Of a stretch of DNA of 64,000 nt, positions 8,730 to 17,232 are shown in pieces; position 1 is the first letter of the stretch, and the number at the start of each line of letters is the position of its first letter. Source of the DNA: Mariaggregatimicrobium sp964498785 (GTDB lineage: Bacteria > Zhuqueibacterota > Zhuqueibacteria > Thermofontimicrobiales > Thiofontviventaceae); contig CAZCJL010000017.1 in NCBI GenBank assembly GCA_964498785.1, forward strand, positions 1 through 64,000. The letters are read 5' to 3'. The position numbers were made by a program, and so were the translations under genes. The notes under the pieces are model-generated. The model was not told the origin of the DNA, did no database searches, and saw only the letters and a list, made by a program, of their open reading frames with translations.

Positions 8730-9431
8730 ATGAAAGTTAAATTAACAGTAATCGTTCTGCTGGGGGTTATTATTTTTTCGACATGTGCTCATAAATCCAA
8801 TCAGCACATTAATTCAGCGCCACACATACCAGCGCCTGTTTACAAAATTGGTGCAGGAGATGTGCTGGAAGTGAAGTTCTTTGATAACGATCGATTCAGC
8901 AAGCAGATTATCGTGCGGCCTGATGGTCGAATTACGCTTGAAAAAGTCGGAGACATTTACGTTGATGGGTATACTCCCCAGAAGGTCGATTCAATTATTA
9001 CTTTAAAATATAGCAAAATATTGAAATCACCGGATGTGACTATTTTTATTCATCAATTTGGAAATCAAAAAGTGTACGTATTGGGTGAAATCCAAAAACC
9101 TGGCGGATATCAAATTGAACGGGGGATGACTGTTACTCAGGCGATAGCACTTGCGGGAGGTTTTAAACGTACCGCCAGCCGAGGCAGTGTTTTACTGATT
9201 CGCAAGGGAGCGGATGGTAACGTAAGCGCCAGACGGATTAATATGAAAACATTTTTATCCGCTCACCCAAATTCTCAAAACCAATTACTGAAGGCAATGG
9301 ACATCATTTATGTTCCGCGAACCTTTATCGCGAACCTGGATGTATTTCTGAATCAATTTTTTGATTTAATATTGCCTCCGCTTGACGTTTACTGGCGTCT
9401 TTGGTTCATGGAACAAATGTATGAAAATTAA
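8730..9431 (+). CDS. Polysaccharide export outer-membrane lipoprotein (Wza family)
   Basis: 233 residues. Signal peptide with a lipobox-like STC (Cys about 19), then a Poly_export domain (YKIGAGDVLEVKFFDND, about 38-115) and an SLBB domain (VYVLGEIQKPGGYQIERGMT, about 120-165). This is the outer-membrane channel through which Wzx/Wzy-type polysaccharide leaves the cell. It is shorter than E. coli Wza and lacks its later D3/D4 domains; the C-terminal 30 residues could still form the membrane-spanning helix (FLNQFFDLILPPLDVYWRLWF). First gene of the exopolysaccharide locus, 29 bp before the chain-length gene. Confidence 0.9.
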   Translation: MKVKLTVIVLLGVIIFSTCAHKSNQHINSAPHIPAPVYKIGAGDVLEVKFFDNDRFSKQIIVRPDGRITLEKVGDIYVDGYTPQKVDSIITLKYSKILKSPDVTIFIHQFGNQKVYVLGEIQKPGGYQIERGMTVTQAIALAGGFKRTASRGSVLLIRKGADGNVSARRINMKTFLSAHPNSQNQLLKAMDIIYVPRTFIANLDVFLNQFFDLILPPLDVYWRLWFMEQMYEN

Positions 9432-9460
9432 ATTGTTTTATTCATTCAGAGTAAATTAAG

Positions 9461-10807
9461 ATGAATGATTCCCCGTTAACGATAACGAAAATCGTTTATA
9501 TCATTTTTAAGCGAAAATGGATTATTATTACCCTTTTTCTGACTGTTGTTGCCACTGCTACGATTGTTAGTTTTTTGATAAAACCAACTTACGAAGCAGG
9601 TGCGAAACTACTTGTGGAGCGGGATATTGAGGCAGAAAAGGCGCTGCTTTTTCGAATGAATTTGGGTTATTACAACGATCAAAAGGAGCGAATTAATACG
9701 GAAACAGAGATACTTCGCAGCAGGCCGGTGGGAGAACGTGTTTTACACGCGTTGCATCTTGAAAATATGCCAGTTAACTATTTTATGTCAAAATTGACAG
9801 TGGAGCGGTTGCCGGAATCGAACATCATTTTCGTAAAGTATCAATCAAAAGATCAGAAGTTGTGCGCTCGCGTGGTTAACCAGGTAATCCGGTCATACAG
9901 GAGCTATCGCGCAGAGCTTTTTAAAGATAGTAAGGAATATGAATTTTTTAACCGGCAATTGTTATTTGCAGAAAAACAATTGACAGAATTAGAAAAACGA
10001 CAATCAGAATTTCAGCAACGTGAATCACTATTATTGCCTGAACAACAAAATCAAATTTTACTGAATAAATTATCTGTATATGAACAGGAGCTCACAGAGG
10101 TAAAAACCGAGCGGATTAGCCGTGAAGCCAGATTGAAAATTATCCACACTCAATTGAAAAATGATTCGACAACGATTATACCGTCCACGGAGACCAGCGA
10201 TAGTCCAAGTCAAAAAGACTATTTTTCGCGACTGAAAGGTGATTTACTGAATCTGGAAATCGAACGGAACCGGCTGCTTCAAATCTATCAATCTGATTTT
10301 TATGAAGTTATTAAAATCGAAAATCAAATTCAGGAGGCGCGCAAAAAGATTAAAGAAGAGGTTGAGCTTATTATCAAGCAAGAGCAGACAGCCATTAATG
10401 TTTTAATTGCACGCGAGATTGTCCTCAAATCGGCTATTAATGATATTTACAATAAAATGAGGGATCGCTCTCAGCAGGTTTTTCGATTTGCCGAATTGAG
10501 CCGTGGTGTGGATGATAACCGCGAGGTTTATTCGATGTTATTGAAACAACGTGAAGAAGCCAGAATTTCACTGGCAAAAATGGATAACCTCATAAAAATT
10601 AAAGTGATTAGTCCGGCCATTACACCGGACAATCCTATTAAACCAAAAATCTTTTTAAATGTTATGCTCTCAATTATGCTCGGAATCGGGTTAAGTTTGG
10701 GAGTCGCATTTTTAGCAGAATATTTCGATCATACGATTTCTAATGGCGACGATGTTGAGCGATATCTCAATTTACCGCTATTGACCTCAATCCCGGAGCA
10801 GAACTAA
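9461..10807 (+). CDS. Wzz/GumC-type polysaccharide chain-length (co-polymerase) protein
   Basis: 448 residues. N-terminal Wzz domain with a first membrane helix (about 15-38), a long periplasmic coiled coil (about 160-330, repeated Glu/Gln-rich heptads) and a second helix near 400-422 preceded by the proline-rich PAITPDNPIKPK characteristic of this family. It controls chain length and bridges the inner-membrane polymerase to the Wza channel. The cytoplasmic tyrosine-kinase module is encoded separately by the next gene, 47 bp downstream, as in many Gram-positive and FCB systems. Confidence 0.9.
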   Translation: MNDSPLTITKIVYIIFKRKWIIITLFLTVVATATIVSFLIKPTYEAGAKLLVERDIEAEKALLFRMNLGYYNDQKERINTETEILRSRPVGERVLHALHLENMPVNYFMSKLTVERLPESNIIFVKYQSKDQKLCARVVNQVIRSYRSYRAELFKDSKEYEFFNRQLLFAEKQLTELEKRQSEFQQRESLLLPEQQNQILLNKLSVYEQELTEVKTERISREARLKIIHTQLKNDSTTIIPSTETSDSPSQKDYFSRLKGDLLNLEIERNRLLQIYQSDFYEVIKIENQIQEARKKIKEEVELIIKQEQTAINVLIAREIVLKSAINDIYNKMRDRSQQVFRFAELSRGVDDNREVYSMLLKQREEARISLAKMDNLIKIKVISPAITPDNPIKPKIFLNVMLSIMLGIGLSLGVAFLAEYFDHTISNGDDVERYLNLPLLTSIPEQN

Positions 10808-10854
10808 ACTTAGTTAATTGAAAAATAAACTTTTAAAGTGAAGTTCACCAAGCA

Positions 10855-11628
10855 ATGAGCTTGAATAATTTTCGTAAAAAATTACTTATAGGGGGAATAA
10901 GAAATGGAGTACACAATAACGGTTTGCCTAACTTAAGCGCGGTCAATCTATTTTCAAAAGGAGCATTTCAAGATGAATTACAATTTCTTTACGATAATCT
11001 CGAATTGAAACTCGGCCATTTGGATCAAAAAATAATTACAGTTACCAGTTCAACTGGAAGGGAAGGTAGTTCAACACTAGCGTCTTACTATGCTCTACAA
11101 TTAGCGCGCGGGCAAATTCAGCCCGCAACGGCAAATAATGGCGACTCACGAGATTCATCGAGAGATGTGTTAGTGATTGATGCAAATTTTCGACATCCGT
11201 CATTGCATGGGTTATTCAATATTGAAAATGCCATCGGATTTACCGAGATGCTTCAAAAAAAGGCAGCTTTGCAAGAATGTGTATTTTACCTGGAGGACAT
11301 TAATCTAAATATAATGACAACCGGCCAGGGCATAAATCATTCGATTAAAGAATTCAACTCGGAAATCCTGAAAAATGTTATCGATCAGATTCGGAAACAT
11401 TTTACTTATGTTATTATAGATTCAGCGCCGATATTGTCAAATCCAGACACGTTGGCCTTAACACAATTAACAGATGGACTCGTATTGATTGTCCGTGCAG
11501 AAACAACGAAACGTGAAGTCATCCGAAAAGCAATCGCAAAAACAGAGGAAGCTCGTATTAATATCTTAGGTGTTGTTCTGAATCGAAGAGAATATCATAT
11601 TCCTAAGATAATTTATGATAATATATAA
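10855..11628 (+). CDS. BY-kinase-like (CpsD/CapB) ATPase with defective Walker A
   Basis: 257-residue MinD/BY-kinase-type P-loop protein placed where the tyrosine autokinase of exopolysaccharide systems belongs. Walker A' is present as VLVIDANFRHP (D109) and Walker B as VIIDSAP (D189). The Walker A loop reads SSTGREGSST (65-74): position 72, which is Lys in EGKS/T of active kinases, is Ser (codon AGT). The C-terminal tyrosine cluster normally phosphorylated is nearly absent (only two Tyr in the last ten residues). Known from the family: the Lys is needed for ATP binding. Inferred: a non-catalytic regulator of the neighbouring Wzz protein, or a variant that binds ATP differently. Confidence 0.85.
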   Translation: MSLNNFRKKLLIGGIRNGVHNNGLPNLSAVNLFSKGAFQDELQFLYDNLELKLGHLDQKIITVTSSTGREGSSTLASYYALQLARGQIQPATANNGDSRDSSRDVLVIDANFRHPSLHGLFNIENAIGFTEMLQKKAALQECVFYLEDINLNIMTTGQGINHSIKEFNSEILKNVIDQIRKHFTYVIIDSAPILSNPDTLALTQLTDGLVLIVRAETTKREVIRKAIAKTEEARINILGVVLNRREYHIPKIIYDNI

Positions 11629-11648
11629 AATGGTTGGGGGATTACAGC

Positions 11649-12836
11649 ATGTTGGAACAACTAAACCAGATATTGAAATCGGCTATTAGCCGAGATACAC
11701 CAAAAAATCTCTTTCGAACACGCGCATATTTTCAACATCGATTAGATGTAGAGAAACAACGCGCCGAAAGAAATGGTGAGAAATTTACTGTTGTCACTCT
11801 GGGTTTTAAAAAATTAAAAACAGATTTATTGCCATCGTTATCGCGACATGATGCAATTGAGTTTATTAATGAGCTTTCCATAACCGCATTCCGGCTAATT
11901 CGCCAAATTGATGTAGCAGCCTGGTATGATAACGATTCAGTGGCAATCATTTTGTGTGATACATCTTTCATTGGTGCTCGAAAATTTTTAAAACGACTAA
12001 ATAACGAATTCTTAAAAATTGCTGCCCAAAAAACGTATGAGGATCTGTTCTTACTTAATAAAATCGATATCAATATGTATACATATCCGGATAATCAACA
12101 GGCGAACAATAGATCGTTGTACAAACCATTTCCATTATCAGAATTTGATATTATTGAGCCAATCAATTTAAATGGACAGCTTTCAAAAGAGTTTAAAAAA
12201 AGCAGCTATCAACGTTTAAAGCGCAGTATTGATATTGTTCTTTGTTATATTGGATTGCTCATCTTTGCACCGTTAATGGCAGTAGTTGCCATTGTGATCA
12301 AATTAACCTCACCTGGTCCGATTATTTACCGTCAAAAACGAGTTGGCTACAATGGTAAAATATTCGAACTTTACAAATTTCGTTCGATGTATCTGAACGC
12401 AGATGAAAACGTCCATCGCCGCCACATTGCCGACGTGATGTGTAATTTTAACCAGAGCCTTGCAGATAATGCTCCGTCGATTAAAATTATGCACGATAAG
12501 CGCGTCACTGCTATTGGCCGTTTTTTAAGAAATACCTGCCTGGACGAACTCCCGCAGTTGGTAAATGTCTTAAAGGGCGATATGAGTTTGGTTGGGCCGC
12601 GTCCGCACCCGGAATACGAAGTATTTAATTATGATAATTGGTACAAACGCCGGCTCACTGTAAAGCCAGGTTTGACCGGTTTATGGCAAATTCAAGGGAA
12701 AAAACGTATGTTTTACCCAGATGCCATTCGACTCGATTTATCATACATTGACCGATGGTCCCTGGGATTAGATTTAAAAATTCTGTTTTATACCCTCCCC
12801 ACGGCTTTAGCCGGATTTGGGATCGAAAAAGATTAA
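11649..12836 (+). CDS. Initiating sugar-phosphate transferase with N-terminal degenerate GGDEF-like domain
   Basis: 395 residues from ATG 11649, which has a GGGGGAT ribosome site; a TTG start 15 bp earlier is less likely. The C-terminal part (about 190-395) is a polyprenyl-phosphate hexose-1-phosphate transferase of the WcaJ/ExoY/PglC superfamily: a membrane anchor (DIVLCYIGLLIFAPLMAVVA), SPGPIIYRQKRVGYNGK, FELYKFRSM, LDELPQLVNVLKGDMSLVGP and RPHPEYE. It loads the first sugar onto the lipid carrier. Instead of extra membrane helices, the N-terminus (about 15-150) looks like a GGDEF fold: FxxxLDVEKQRAERNGEKFTVV, then YDNDSVAIIL (93-102) where GGDEF should be. Signature residues are lost, so it is likely a sensory or regulatory domain rather than a cyclase. 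Confidence 0.85.
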   Translation: MLEQLNQILKSAISRDTPKNLFRTRAYFQHRLDVEKQRAERNGEKFTVVTLGFKKLKTDLLPSLSRHDAIEFINELSITAFRLIRQIDVAAWYDNDSVAIILCDTSFIGARKFLKRLNNEFLKIAAQKTYEDLFLLNKIDINMYTYPDNQQANNRSLYKPFPLSEFDIIEPINLNGQLSKEFKKSSYQRLKRSIDIVLCYIGLLIFAPLMAVVAIVIKLTSPGPIIYRQKRVGYNGKIFELYKFRSMYLNADENVHRRHIADVMCNFNQSLADNAPSIKIMHDKRVTAIGRFLRNTCLDELPQLVNVLKGDMSLVGPRPHPEYEVFNYDNWYKRRLTVKPGLTGLWQIQGKKRMFYPDAIRLDLSYIDRWSLGLDLKILFYTLPTALAGFGIEKD

Positions 12837-12857
12837 AATAGGTGTCGAGTATAATTT

Positions 12858-12971
12858 ATGAATATTACGAATACCCCATTCCCAATAGAGTTGTTATCTT
12901 GTGCTATCATTTTAACCGAAGATTGGTGCCTGCGAACTGTGGATAATAATTTAAACAGGATCAATATATGA
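12858..12971 (+). CDS. Possible 37-residue small protein coupled to the formyltransferase gene
   Basis: An ATG at 12858 opens a 37-codon frame whose TGA (12969-12971) overlaps the next gene's ATG as ATGA. A weak AGGTG lies about 13 bases upstream. The product (two Cys, a short hydrophobic middle LLSCAIILT) resembles nothing I know. The tight overlap argues for a translated leader or small protein, but chance cannot be excluded in 130 bp of AT-rich spacer. Confidence 0.3.
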   Translation: MNITNTPFPIELLSCAIILTEDWCLRTVDNNLNRINI

Positions 12972-13966
12972 GAAGAGCACAAAAACAAAAAGTGATATTA
13001 ATGGGAGGCAACTTGATTGGTTGCATGTGCTTAAAGGAATTAAACCGCATACGCCGGGTGAGTATTGTTACAGTTATCGGTCGCTATCACGATAACGGAT
13101 ACGTTGTAAATCCGAGAGCATGGAATGCGTCGTTGCTGCGGGTGGCATTGGCCAAAAAACTACCGTTTATGCAACCCAAAAGCCTGGAAAGTAAAAATTT
13201 TCTGGATGAGCTATTTGAATTAGACCGACCCGATTATATCATCACGGCCCAATTTGACCGAAAATTGACGAAGCAGTTAGTATCATATCCCAAAAAGGGA
13301 TTCATTAATATTCATTTTTCGTTAGTACCCCAAAGTAAATACACATCTTCGATTCCCTGGGCACTTATTGACAACAATCCAGTTGGGGTTGCCATGCACT
13401 GGCTAGACGATATAAATGGAGCCAATAAAATTATTGCAGCAAAAGAAATTGAAATTGGTGTGAAAGATACAGCATTATCTTTGTATCAACGACTGACAAC
13501 GGCAGGGTTTCGTGTGTTCAAAGAAAATTTTGCCTTGATCTTGAAAAATAAGTTTGAACCAAATGGAGCAGGAAAAGACAACTCCGTGCAATCTAAACAA
13601 GAACAATTCGCTCATAGTCGTAATATCGACTGGCAATGGGCGGCTGATAAAATTGACCGGATGGTACGCGCGCTTACATTTCCTGCAACACCCTCAGCCC
13701 GAACTTTTTATAAAGATTTGGAGATTGAAATTCTGAATCCGGTAGAAGTAATTCATCAGGAAAAAAACGGGCATCAACCCGGGCAGATCGTTGATATTTC
13801 GCCAAATGGTTTGATGGTTCAAACAACGACTGATTGTATATTAATTCCTAAAATCCGTTTAAATCGATCGCTGGTGATGAATGCCACAAAATTTTGCCGA
13901 TATTGCAATCTGTCGGTTGGTGATATTTTCCAGCAAAACATTTCAATTGAACATTGTACACAATAA
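12968..13966 (+). CDS. Formyltransferase-fold protein, probably catalytically altered
   Basis: 332 residues with the N-10-formyltetrahydrofolate-dependent formyltransferase fold (as in methionyl-tRNA formyltransferase or sugar N-formyltransferases such as ArnA/VioF). The family block iNIHxSLxP is seen as FINIHFSLVP (N114, H116). The later block, normally ending DTG with the catalytic Asp, reads LDDINGANKII (146-156), which puts Gly 151 in the Asp column. The C-terminal part (about 215-325) resembles the FMT C-terminal OB-like domain. In a polysaccharide locus the expected role would be N-formylation of an amino sugar; the lost Asp makes this uncertain. It overlaps the next gene by 13 bp. Confidence 0.75.
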   Translation: MRRAQKQKVILMGGNLIGCMCLKELNRIRRVSIVTVIGRYHDNGYVVNPRAWNASLLRVALAKKLPFMQPKSLESKNFLDELFELDRPDYIITAQFDRKLTKQLVSYPKKGFINIHFSLVPQSKYTSSIPWALIDNNPVGVAMHWLDDINGANKIIAAKEIEIGVKDTALSLYQRLTTAGFRVFKENFALILKNKFEPNGAGKDNSVQSKQEQFAHSRNIDWQWAADKIDRMVRALTFPATPSARTFYKDLEIEILNPVEVIHQEKNGHQPGQIVDISPNGLMVQTTTDCILIPKIRLNRSLVMNATKFCRYCNLSVGDIFQQNISIEHCTQ

Positions 13967-15099
13967 ATCTTGTCAGAGAAGAAAATATCTTTGCAACCAT
14001 GCAGCTCGAATGGAACGATTTGCTGCTGAATTGTGATTCAGGTTCAGTATTTTTAACATGGGAGTGGCAATTTAGTTGGTGGCAAACTTTTAAAGGAGGC
14101 CACCAATTGTTCATTATAAGCGTACGCGATAGCAGCGGAGAGCTAATTGGGTTAGGCCCGTTTTTTATTAAAAAACGCGTCGGATGTTTTCGCATTCTCT
14201 CTTTTATCGGAGGAGATAGCAGTGTTGCCTCCGATTATCTCGATATAGTAGTCAATCGAAATGCAGATTCCGAAATTCGGCAGGCAATACTAAAGTATCT
14301 TATAAACCGAAGCCGTGACTGGAATTTGTTAATTTTTTCAAATTTAATTACAGCGTCTCCCACTTATTTGGCTTTAAAGCAGATAAGTAAGATAAATAAC
14401 CTTGAATGTTTGGAACAACCATGCGGTATCTGCCCTGTAGTTAAACTTCCTGATACTTATGAAGAATTTATCGCATCGTTGGGATCACGAGCACGTCGCA
14501 ATATTCGAAATTATGACCGTCGTCTGAAAAAAAATCACCAGATTGAATTTATTACCGAAAACCGGAATCCGGATATGATTCAATCACTTTTAAGATTACA
14601 CCAAAAGCGACGGGAAAAGCTAAATGCATATACGACTTTTCAACATCAGGAATACATTCAGTTTTTAAATGAAATCGTCAGGCGTTTCCACAACAATGGC
14701 GCGAACAGATTTTATGCATTCAAGCAAAATGAACATATTTTTGCCGTGTTTTATTTTTTTGAATTTCACAACGAACTTTATTTATATCAGGGTGGATTCG
14801 ATAACAGCGAACTACCGTCCAACATCAGTTTAATGCACACATTATTTAATTCGTGTGCCCGTGATGCAATTGACCGTAATATACCTGTCATCCATTTTTT
14901 GGATGGCGACACAGGATTTAAGCGAACGTTTACCCGGGAAAAAATAATTACCCAACGTATTATTATTGGAAATCGATTGAATCAACAACTTTATGTAAAT
15001 ATTATGTTTTTGAAATTTAAAATCCAAAATGTTTTAAAGCGAATGATTCCAGAACTTGCATGGCAACAACTAAAGCGTATTTTTAAAGGGATTGATTAA
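13954..15099 (+). CDS. FemAB/BioF2-like (CelD-type) acetyltransferase
   Basis: 381 residues of the GNAT-superfamily Acetyltransf_6 family, often called CelD/BcsL when in polysaccharide loci. Typical elements: N-terminal EWNDLLLNCDSGSVFLTWEW, then the central LGSRARRNIRNYDRRLKK (about 178-195), and the second GNAT half (FYAFKQNEHIFAVFYFFEF, LYLYQGGFD, HFLDGDTGFKRTF). Likely adds an acyl or aminoacyl group to the polysaccharide or its precursor in the cytoplasm. The TTG start at 13954 keeps the conserved N-terminal strand and overlaps the previous gene; an internal ATG (13999) would remove that strand. Confidence 0.8.
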   Translation: MYTINLVREENIFATMQLEWNDLLLNCDSGSVFLTWEWQFSWWQTFKGGHQLFIISVRDSSGELIGLGPFFIKKRVGCFRILSFIGGDSSVASDYLDIVVNRNADSEIRQAILKYLINRSRDWNLLIFSNLITASPTYLALKQISKINNLECLEQPCGICPVVKLPDTYEEFIASLGSRARRNIRNYDRRLKKNHQIEFITENRNPDMIQSLLRLHQKRREKLNAYTTFQHQEYIQFLNEIVRRFHNNGANRFYAFKQNEHIFAVFYFFEFHNELYLYQGGFDNSELPSNISLMHTLFNSCARDAIDRNIPVIHFLDGDTGFKRTFTREKIITQRIIIGNRLNQQLYVNIMFLKFKIQNVLKRMIPELAWQQLKRIFKGID

Positions 15100-15101
15100 A
15101 G

Positions 15102-15737
15102 GTGGTTACGATAGTTAAAAAAATGTGGTTTAATGTTCAATGCAGAGGATTATTTAATTTATTTTTCATAACAATTATACGTCTCTTGCAGAAAGTGATT
15201 CCATTTGAATTTCTCATTTTTTTTGAGAAATCACTAGTAAGTCCTGTAGAAGAATTAAGCTCTAAAGCAGAAATTTCTTTTACCTGTGGAAAATGGGACG
15301 ATATACATAGACTGAACTCAGAAGAATATCAACTATCTGGTTTGGAATCCTATGAATTGAATAATCATCGGGATTATTACATTGGCAGAGCAGAGAAACT
15401 CGTTTTTTATGTGTGGGTAAGTTATAAAAATATTTACGATGATAAGATTTTTGATATCGCGCTATCTGAAAACCAGGCTTATATTTATCGAGCGTTTACA
15501 CACCCGGACTATCGCGGGCTTCGGATATATCCGGCAGGTTTAAGCTATGTGTGCAAACAACTTCAAATGAAAAATATTGAAAAATGCTATATTGCCGCCA
15601 GTATCGAAAATCGATCTTCCATAAATGGTATCCATCGGGCTGGTTTTTCAAAAATTGGCTATGCAGTGTATTTTAAAGTACTTAATTATAAAAAATTAAT
15701 TTTGCCGCGCATGTTACAAAGACTGGTAACACCGTGA
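15102..15737 (+). CDS. GNAT-like N-acetyltransferase
   Basis: 211 residues; GTG start at 15102, 2 bp after the previous stop, with AAAGG just upstream (an ATG at 15123 is the alternative). The C-terminal half has the GNAT look: AYIYRAFTHPDYRGLRIYPAGL (acetyl-CoA pyrophosphate loop region, here R-G-L-R-I-Y) and KCYIAASIENRSSINGIHRAGF, the typical 'N-x-x-S-x-x-x-x-x-x-x-x-GF' end. Residues 1-40 are hydrophobic or basic and may form an amphipathic or membrane-associated helix. It probably works with the preceding transferase on polysaccharide decoration. Confidence 0.7.
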   Translation: MVTIVKKMWFNVQCRGLFNLFFITIIRLLQKVIPFEFLIFFEKSLVSPVEELSSKAEISFTCGKWDDIHRLNSEEYQLSGLESYELNNHRDYYIGRAEKLVFYVWVSYKNIYDDKIFDIALSENQAYIYRAFTHPDYRGLRIYPAGLSYVCKQLQMKNIEKCYIAASIENRSSINGIHRAGFSKIGYAVYFKVLNYKKLILPRMLQRLVTP

Positions 15738-15786
15738 TTAAAATAAAAATCAACACCAAAATTCTGAATACCCTGATTGTGAATCA

Positions 15787-17232
15787 ATGCAAAACAAAAC
15801 GCTAACACATTCACCGCATATCGCGCAAGGCATTAAGCTCTTTCTGCTCATTGGTTTCGGCATTTTTATCGGGGTGCTAAGCCTAAAACTCTCATATTAT
15901 ATATTCCTGTTATTTCTAATACCCAGCTTCTTTTTGCTGGCATGGAGCAAAGAAGAATATGGAATTTTGTTAATAATTGTTATCACAGCAAGCGTCATTT
16001 CTGAAGACCAATTGCCTGTTTTACATACGGGATTTGGCAATTTTCATTTGGTTGATCTCTATTTATTTTTCAGTTTAAGTTCGATATTTATTAAATATTA
16101 TCATGGTAAATACAATACTTTTAAAAAAACGCCCCTTGATATATCATTGCTTGTTTTTTTCGGATTTGCTGTATTTTCGATGCTGCTATCAGTCACATTT
16201 TTTTCAGTAAGCATCCGAACAGCGTTTAGTGAACTTCGAATAATTACCTATTATTTATCATTTTTTCTTGTTACAAATCTGCTGCGTTCCGAGAGCCAGC
16301 TAAAACGCTTGATCCAGGGTCTGTATCTTATCTCAATTGTTGTTGTACTTTTTATGATTGCTCAGGTACTCATTGGAACCGCCATTCGTATTCTCCCGGC
16401 CCGCGTTGAATTTTTATCAACAATGGGCAAAACTTACTCCGATACAATTCGCGTCATAACTCCTGGTAACAGTCTTATTTTTGTGATGTTCCTGGTGGCA
16501 TGTTGTACAATGATTCTGCAAAAATCCAGGCGAAATTTTTTCAACTTTATAAATGTTATCATTCTGGGAATCGGTTTGGTTATTGGTTTTAACAGGAATT
16601 TATGGATCCCGGCGTTTATCGCAATGGGATTGTTTTTTATTATCTCACCGAAACAATGTAAAATCAGATTTTTGGGTTTCGGTATAATTATCACGTTCCT
16701 GCTTGCCGTTGCAATTGTTTTTGGCTATATATCCGGAGGCAAGTTAAAAAATTATACAGAATCGACATTCATTCGATTGTTTACGATAACAAAGGGCGAT
16801 GATTTAGTAAAGCAAGACACACTTATCGACCGCATCATTGAAAATCGTTATGCCTATAAAAAAATCAAGTCACATCCAATTTTTGGCATTGGATTGGGCA
16901 ATAATTATCGAAATGATGTCGAATGGGATCCGAAGCTCAATGCATATATTCATAATGGTTTTTTGTGGATTTTAATGAAAATCGGCATATTTGGTTTTGT
17001 CGCGTTTTTGTGGTTCCTGATTGCTTCTATTGTGCGCGGATTTAAACACTGGAATAAAATTGACAACTCGTTGTTAAAAGGCGCTTATATCGGTTTTACG
17101 TTGGCGTGTATCGGATTTATATTATCGGCGCTTGTGAATCCTGTATTTATGCAATGGCACTCATCTCCGATTATTGGAGTTATGTTAGGAAGTAATGAGT
17201 TAATTAACCGTTTAAATAATCAAGGGACTTGA
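15787..17232 (+). CDS. O-antigen ligase/polymerase family membrane protein (Wzy/WaaL-like)
   Basis: 481 residues with about ten to twelve membrane helices and one large periplasmic loop (about 325-395) containing the family feature HPIFGIGLGNNY, followed by AYIHNGFLWILMKIGIFGF. This is the O-antigen_ligase (PF04932-type) signature, whose loop His/Arg residues bind lipid-linked glycans. As no other polymerase candidate is in the locus, this protein is the likely Wzy polymerase; a ligase role is possible. Located in the inner membrane. Its stop is followed directly by the TTG start of the next gene. Confidence 0.85.
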   Translation: MQNKTLTHSPHIAQGIKLFLLIGFGIFIGVLSLKLSYYIFLLFLIPSFFLLAWSKEEYGILLIIVITASVISEDQLPVLHTGFGNFHLVDLYLFFSLSSIFIKYYHGKYNTFKKTPLDISLLVFFGFAVFSMLLSVTFFSVSIRTAFSELRIITYYLSFFLVTNLLRSESQLKRLIQGLYLISIVVVLFMIAQVLIGTAIRILPARVEFLSTMGKTYSDTIRVITPGNSLIFVMFLVACCTMILQKSRRNFFNFINVIILGIGLVIGFNRNLWIPAFIAMGLFFIISPKQCKIRFLGFGIIITFLLAVAIVFGYISGGKLKNYTESTFIRLFTITKGDDLVKQDTLIDRIIENRYAYKKIKSHPIFGIGLGNNYRNDVEWDPKLNAYIHNGFLWILMKIGIFGFVAFLWFLIASIVRGFKHWNKIDNSLLKGAYIGFTLACIGFILSALVNPVFMQWHSSPIIGVMLGSNELINRLNNQGT

